Assembly (NCBI RefSeq): GCF_036370855.1
Contig: NC_088098.1
Coordinates: forward strand, 201,235,336-201,299,335
DNA length: 64,000 nucleotides
DNA from: Dromaius novaehollandiae
Taxonomy: Eukaryota > Chordata > Aves > Casuariiformes > Dromaiidae
Reading direction: 5' to 3'
The notes under the pieces are model-generated. The model was not told the DNA's origin. It saw only the letters and a program-made list of their open reading frames with translations, and made no database searches. Positions 25,382-64,000 of the stretch are shown here, piece after piece (position 1 is the first letter of the stretch; every line of letters starts with the position of its first letter). Made by a program: the position numbers and the translations under genes.

Positions 25382-28300
25382 CTGGAGACAGAGCCTGAGA
25401 CTGGAGGACTGAAACTACAACTCTGTATCAAATAATAATTGTCTTGATAAAATTTATGCTATGCTGCCTTACTGGTAAGAAGTCATAGTGCCTCAAAGAA
25501 CAGGAAGGTGGGAATGGAAGATAGGGTGTAGAACATGTGTACTGCAAACTTTAGCTATTGTACAACTATATAATTTCACAGTGTCCTTTGAATGACTGCA
25601 TGCACATTTAACTATTGATGAAAATTGACATTTAATTATAGATTGTTCAGTCAAAGGTAAGTTCAGGAATAGAATGACTGGAAGTTTTCTGGGATTTTTC
25701 AGATAAGTTGGGGGAGATGAGGTACAGCTACCTAATTATTTGCTTTTGATACAGTGTGAAATTTGTATGGAGCACTTCTGGATAAAGTTTCCAAAGCCAT
25801 CATTCTCTCTGCAGTAGCTACAGAGACCTGAGCAACACCTGCAACTAAATGCTTTGTCCTCTTTGAATAAAAATCTGTCTCTACAGGAAATCTGAAGAAT
25901 TTTCTGTCACAGATGCAGGTAGTTTTGGGAACACTATGTGCAAGTGAAACTGTTTTTCATATGGACTTCCAACACCTTTAGTGAAAATCTGACAGATCCT
26001 TCTGTAGGTGGGGAAAAAAATCACATAAAAATGGAAATCTGCTCTCCCTTCATTGAGGTTATATACTGTAAAAAAATGCTGTGATCATTAATTAAAAAAA
26101 GGAAGCATAATGCTACTGGTTCATATGAGGCAGCAGTGAGAACTGAAAAGATGGAAGTCTCTTGGTAGAATTAGATCTTTTTTTAAGATGAAAATATTTA
26201 AATAGGTCCTTCAATAATATATATGCTTATATAATAGAAGGGAAAAATACTTAACCTTTCATTGTTAAATGATGTGCCAAAAAAGCAGTTATATGGATTT
26301 TTACGCAGGTTAAGGAACTGTCATTTTGGCAGTTAGGTGTTGACATCTGACACAACATAATATTTTCCAAGCACTAAGAAATTAATCTTGCCCATCAGAA
26401 AAAAAATATCTATTCCATAATGTTGATCAAGACATCACAGCGTGAAGAACATTTTATGCTTGACAACTGCCCAGCTTCCTGCAAAACAAGTTTTAGCTGT
26501 GATGCAGAAGCACAACGAAATTTCAGGAAATGGCTTCATTGCTGCTATGCCACTTGTTTAGTTTCCAGAACATATGATTTCCAATCCAGAAGTTCAGTCA
26601 GCTCTGGTTTTGTAAAAGCAAACATTGAGGGGATGCAAAACAGGGGCTTTTGGTGAAAAGATCAGGCTACTAAAAAAATGTTTGTTAATCAAATACTTGT
26701 TCTGTATGGCAAGGTTTTCCTGCACTTTTAGTGTAAAACTACTTTGGGAACAGAGAGGTGACTTCGTAACTAGTATTCAGGATATATAGGCCAGAGGTAC
26801 AGTCAAACTGAACATATACTCTGTCACTGAACACTGGAAAACTTTCTTTTGCAGGAGTTTGAAAGGCACACTGTCTGTGTCTGTCTCTGTCTCCCTCCCT
26901 TCTCCACCCTCTCACATTCTTGCTGTATAAGCATATAAGGAGTATGACCACCACTATTTCAGTGCCTTTTTAATCAAAGAAAAGCAATTATTTTGAAGAC
27001 CTAAGAGAAGGGAAGGGGAAGGCAGATGAAAACACTGTGTATGTACATTACTGCTTGCAAGAAACATCTTACAAGAGTAGACTGTCAACACAAACATGGG
27101 TGACTGCAAGCAGTTACACCATGCCATAAATTTATGAAGTGGAGAGCAAGTTCTTCACCTAAAACCAGCTTCAGAATTGCTCTACCCAGTGCCACATCAC
27201 CCTGGAGAAGTCAGAGATAGTACAGCAGGAGGAACAGATAGCCCTGCAGTGGGCTGCCCAGTAAGTGATGAAAATAGAGATAGTGATGCTACCAGCATCA
27301 CTTGAGCCCTGACAGAGCATGTCATGGTCCTGGCAAAGGCTTGACATAACCTGTTACCCTTTTGGACAGTGGTGGAAAAGACATAGCCATACCACTAGCT
27401 CTTTTAGCAATGGACAAAAACAGCATAGAGGACTGGTTGGGGCTGGATCTGTGCAAATAAGGAGAGGCCTCCTCATATTAAGGTTGTGAAGCAGAGATTC
27501 CACCTAGTGTTCACTTTCAGAAAGAAAACCAAAAGATTCAGCCCATTCAATGAGGTAAAATTCTGACATCAGCTTTGAGAAAGAACTAGAATGTCCCTCT
27601 GGGTACCCCTCAGTCTTTGAGAAACAAAGTGAAGATGGCTTAGCCATAAATGTTTGAAGTGTCTCCATCCTCACATGAAGATTTGATGAAGGCCTGAGGC
27701 CAAATACCAGTTGTCCAAAATTGAAAAACTGTGTAGCACTACTGTTAAAATTGATGGAGCTCTGGTAGAGTTCATGGTAACCACTATCAAAATGGAGAAA
27801 AAAGACTGGGGGAAGAAACTTGTCTGTGAAACAAAATAGTATATGGTCAAATTCTGCAAATTATCAGATGTCTGCAAGAAACAGTCAACCACCATGCACA
27901 TTGCAACACAGCTCCATCCTGGAAGCTACAGGAAAGATTCAGTACACCATCGCCTAGGAATCTTTAAAGGATTGGCAGGATTTCTTCACAACTTGATCCA
28001 AAAAGAAAAGTTCCCTCAAAAGAGGAATCTTTTACAGAGGTTTGCATTTTTTTATAATCTTTTCTGCTTTGCATCCAGCATAGGTGGTATTCATTAGCAG
28101 TGGAGGCAACCAAATGATAAACTCAATCAGTTGCATATTGTGTGTTATTTGGCAAATTGGATGGGGAGAGGGGATGGAGAGGAACAGCCATGGATACTGC
28201 AAAGAGGCAGCTCTGCAGTGACAGACAGTGTAATCACTGTGCACCACATTTTCTATGGCCATACATACAGCATATGAGGGAAGGAGGGGAAAGCAATTGT

Positions 28301-31179
28301 GTGCGCCCTTACAGATATTACTAACATTAATAACTATCCAGCCCAGAATGCTGAAGTACAGGTATAGTTACAGTGCTGATGCACAGGATAGGTGATGAAA
28401 GCATGTGTTACATGAACAACACATTAGTATTTTCATAAAACTACGATACAAGTAAGATTTTGAAATGTGGAGGGAAGAGAATCTAAATCCTTCCTTACAG
28501 CAGTTCCCAGGTTTTCATGTGGTTTTGCTCTACCACCCTGCTACTCTTCGACCTACTTGCTGAAATGATCAATTTTATTTAAAACTAGTATTTTAGTATC
28601 ATCATTAAGTACTAGTATTAGCAAAAATAATTAGTTTGTCTCTGAGTCCTGTTTCAAGCTATCTGTACATCCCACAAGACAACATTGTATTGGCTTACAT
28701 TAAGTTCACAGAGATTAAGTAGCAATAAAAGTATAATAATGTTGTCATTTACCAGTCACATAACTGAATTTCACTAAGCAGATTTTGGAACCACCTGTTT
28801 ACAAAGGTATTTTATTGGTCCTTTGTCATTAAAGCATTACCACTTGTGCAGGTATGTAATAATAGTATAGGAAGTAACACAGAATGTGTAACAGTGCACT
28901 GTGCCCTGAAGAGATGAAGCTTAACATTTTAGCACTTTCAAAAAAATACTCAGTAGTAGTAAATACATTTCATATACTCAGCAGTTTCATAGTAACATAG
29001 AGTAGTGATCTAATTAATTCAGTTATTGGCAAAATGATTTTAAAGTGTTTTTACCTGGAAGAACCTTGAAAGTTTTCAGATTGACATTGATGAAGACTCG
29101 TTTGCATTTTATTTACATAGCACATTCCTCACCAAGTGGCCAATTTAATGTGATTCCTACTCACGAGACATTGTCTTTTGCTGATGGAAAAGTTCAGGCA
29201 GAGCAGGTCAGTCAAATTGGTTTATCTCCTAATGTTTAACTTAGGCAGTTCACATCCCTGAGGACATTTGTCCAACAGAAGTTAGACCAGAAACAAGTAA
29301 TTTCCAATAAAGATGTCTCTGTGTTCCAAAAAGTCAGAATCTGTTACAAATTCTTCCGCTTTGTATTATGTCACAGGCTCATTTTCCTTAGAAATGATCT
29401 TTTCTAAATGTAGATCTTTCAAATTACTAAGGAGCATTCCAAGAAAAAAATAATAATATAGAGGCAATTTAACTTGTCTTCACATATTTCTAGCTTACTA
29501 ATATAGTAAATATATACGTGGGACTCAAATACTAATCTACTTTATTTTCAGTAGTAGCACTTGTAACAAAACCATTGTACAGAATAAAACAGCACTTCCA
29601 CCCAGGCTTTTATTTCCTGTTCAGACACACGGAAAATTTAGGTGTGTGTCTAAAAGATACATTTTTGCAAAGTATTCATTTTTGTAATTTTGACTTCTAA
29701 AATTGAGGAGTTACTGAAACAAAAATAATTAGAAAGCAGTCTTTGGTAGTTACTGTTTAAAAGCAGGAACTCTAAAGTACATTTTGTTCAGTCCTTTTCT
29801 ACTTGTCATTTCTCCCTTTCATAAGTATCATTCAAATTTGGCAAAGGGAAAGCTTGCTCTGCCCGGTAAGTTTGCTTTTCAAACAACACGCTGTTGTACG
29901 CCTGGATGAGAGTTCTGCCAGAGAAAAGCCAAGATGCACATTTGGTTCCATGGATGAACAAAAATTTATGTCAGCTTCATGAAAATATGATACAAAGACT
30001 CATTTTTCTATGTTGACATTAACATACAAAGCAAAGATACAGCATAAAAATTGTAATTAGACTGTACAAATACAAATCAGTGAAATGATAACTGGAACAG
30101 AAATTATTCACTTATACCACTGTAAAAATGCATAAAGTGTAAATTAGGATGATATTACAGTATGCCAACGTTTATTCATATTTTTAAATATAAGAATGAT
30201 TTGGCAAGATTTATTAGTATAACAGTGAGACTATTATTTGAGTAGATTCTCTTATTATCTGTATTAATCGCCTATCCAATTACATTAGGTCTTTTCATTT
30301 CATAAGGGGCAAAATCTTCTGTAAAAGTATGCAATTAGAAAGCAAATTGTGTTCAAAATACAGCTACAGTGTTTCTGAAAGGTATTTATTCCAGATACAG
30401 AAAGACTATTTGCTTTAGAGGTGCAGATCTGGTATGCTAAACTTCACTGCATAGTCAGCCTATGTTATCATGGAAGTTTGAGTTAAATGAACTAAATAAT
30501 TTTTATTGTTTTATGCTGTTGAAGTAATGTTATGAAAAGAAAGTACCAACATAATTTTGATTACAATGGCAAAAAAGCAGCACTATTTTATGCTTGGCTC
30601 GGAGATCCTTTCTATATGAAGAAATGTCCATTTAACTAAGCTAAAAGCCCCCAGAACCTTCAGTTCATTAAAGGTGAGGTGCTCTTTTGTTTTCTTTTGT
30701 ATTTTTGTCGACTGCCACCGTAGCATTATCTTTAAGGTATACCCCCCATACTTCTGAAATGCACTTTAACTAGTTATTTCATGACTTGTGGTTTTCAGAC
30801 CATCCATTCTACACAGTCATGTTACCATATAGAATTCTCATACAAGACTCCAGCTATTTAAGAGACAGACAAATGAATCAAAGGCTTCAAGAATATTATG
30901 CATCCGCTTTGCCCAAGCAAAGTGATCAGCCTTGCAGGTAACAAGGAACACTAAAGCAGTGGTTGGTGTTCTACGCTGGATGGTGAACATAACTGTGCAG
31001 AAAAAATGCTTACTTCATAACAAGCTATTGAAAAAGAAAATCCACCTAATATTAATCCATATAAACCTTCACAGTTGCTGATGATGCAATGTTTTAATTA
31101 GGAAATACCAATTTGAAATGTTAAGACGCTTGTTGCTTAAAAACAAGTTTCTTATAAAAACATATTTGATCCTTCCAAG

Positions 31180-62806
<31,627 letters not shown>

Positions 62807-64000
62807 CTAAGATGTATATTTCAAAGGAGAGAACATTATGAAGATGTACCATAATATATCCGTTGACAAAATAAAAGCTCTGTCTTGTACTCAAGAGAGT
62901 AACTAACAACTTTCCTGGGCAGGAAATTTTATTTTAGATTTTATAGAGTGCATATGCTTATACAGAAAACACTAGACACATGCATCGTCTTAAGGAACTT
63001 ACATGTCCATGTCTTGCTTCTTGGTTAAAAAAAAAATTCAATGACTACAAATTGTATTCTGGTCATTTGGACAGTGTGGATTAGTAATTTTCTCATTTTT
63101 CTGCATATTTTTAATTGGTAAAAAGGAAGAAGCAGGAAACAGGGAAAGCATAAGCAAAGGTTTAATTACTACCATATTAAAACAAGATACAGAACTAGAA
63201 ATTTCCTCTACATAAACCAAAAGCCTCATAACAAAGAAATATCTGGGCATCTAGTGTCTTCCAACAAATGGAAAACAAAGCTTACTTTCTGTTGTTATCC
63301 AAGACTTACAGAGGGAACAGTGACTCCGTCTTTGTAACTCATATTCCACATGCTTTACCTCTAAATACAAACAATGCGACATCTAAGTTTAAGTACCCAA
63401 TGTGCTATGACATTTTGCTCTCCAGATCCACTCTCACTGCACTGTGCTACTTGCTAATACAGACTTAGCCTCTAATGGGCAGGGCCCATTCTGTTGACGC
63501 TGTACAGTCAATGCCCCATGGAGATTTCTACTTCCTCCTTCATAATTTGATCAGATGAATAACTGAAAATTTTTATCTGAATTATATTTGGGCACCAAAA
63601 CGTATGAATGAGTTGGGGAAAGAAAAAGGCACTGACCAAGAAAACTGGAAGAAAAAAAATTATTCTTCAGTATTGAACTATAGATCAAATGACTTTACAG
63701 ACTAATTCCTTTGGTGATTTGTCACTACTGCACAAAAAGAGAATATTAACTTGAAGTTACTAGATTTGGGTTAAGCAAGGGACATGCACAAATGAGACAA
63801 ATCCATGATTTCAGCTCCTGAAAATGCATGTGTGTACCATTCTCATAGTCTAATACTGAAGATCTTATCTTTACAGAGATTTGCACTCATTCCAATCACA
63901 ATCTAACCTGAAAAGACAACAGCTGGCTTAATGTGAATGTGCTTTGTTTCAAATGGAATCTCTTGCATTACTCAGACTCAGCTACAGTTCTTTTGGATTA
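62807..64000 (-). other. ATM intron, truncated by window end
   Basis: 1.2 kb without a recognisable exon. The next upstream ATM exon (178 nt in human, containing an HVQGFFTSCL-like stretch) is not present, so it lies beyond position 64000. Confidence 0.7.

Larger units (their letters stand above)
23232..31179. other. Convergent intergenic region / 3' UTRs
   Basis: About 7.95 kb between the stop codons of C11orf65 (+) and ATM (-). No coding exon is recognised. It should contain both 3' UTRs; human ATM has a long one of several kb. It holds a short CA repeat (24313-24329), a 21-base G run (25361-25381) and several AATAAA sites on either strand. The open frame of 98 codons at 23961-24257 has no recognisable similarity. 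Confidence 0.6.

Noticed and set aside
63907-64000. Possible upstream ATM exon ending at a CAG|GTTAGA donor near 63907
   Set aside because: The phase would fit, but the translation (HIHIKPAVVFS) does not resemble the expected human exon 37 region (HVQGFFTSCL...), so it is treated as intron.

Overview
The window is vertebrate nuclear DNA, most likely from a bird. It has spliced genes with GT-AG introns, an AT-rich background broken by one CpG island, and several LINE remnants of the CR1 family, the dominant avian retroposon. The introns are short: 26 exons of ATM fit in about 31.6 kb. There is no bacterial or viral gene organisation. The species cannot be named from sequence alone.

Layout. 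Positions 1-6.2 kb hold no recognisable gene, only one CR1 3' end (about 411-862). A CpG island at 6.24-6.89 kb with a YY1-type element (6798-6810) is the likely promoter of a + strand gene. That gene, the orthologue of human C11orf65 (MFI, mitochondrial fission factor interactor), has eight coding exons from 9498 to 23231 that join in frame into 323 codons. About 8 kb without recognised genes follows and should hold the 3' UTRs. From 31180 to 62806 the - strand carries the last 26 coding exons of ATM, equivalent to human exons 38-63 (about residues 1892-3056): the FAT region, the PI3K-like kinase domain and the FATC tail. The 5' part of ATM lies beyond position 64000.

The two genes are convergent (tail to tail), as in human. 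Of the 26 ATM exons, 24 have exactly the human exon length. The two that differ (61158-61266, +21 nt; 47215-47334, +6 nt) keep the frame. The ATP-binding lysine, the catalytic Asp and Asn, the DLG aspartate, the S1981-type autophosphorylation SQ site and the redox-sensor cysteine equivalent to human C2991 can all be read directly.

The largest ATM intron (47335-52547) contains a nested retroposon: an old + strand CR1/L3-type LINE split by a younger - strand CR1. I found no wholly new system. The most useful second-look items are the nested LINE, a possible extra ATM exon (61486-61562) next to the autophosphorylation-site exon, two tandem splice acceptors in ATM, the CpG island with its small upstream ORF, and a 21-base G run.
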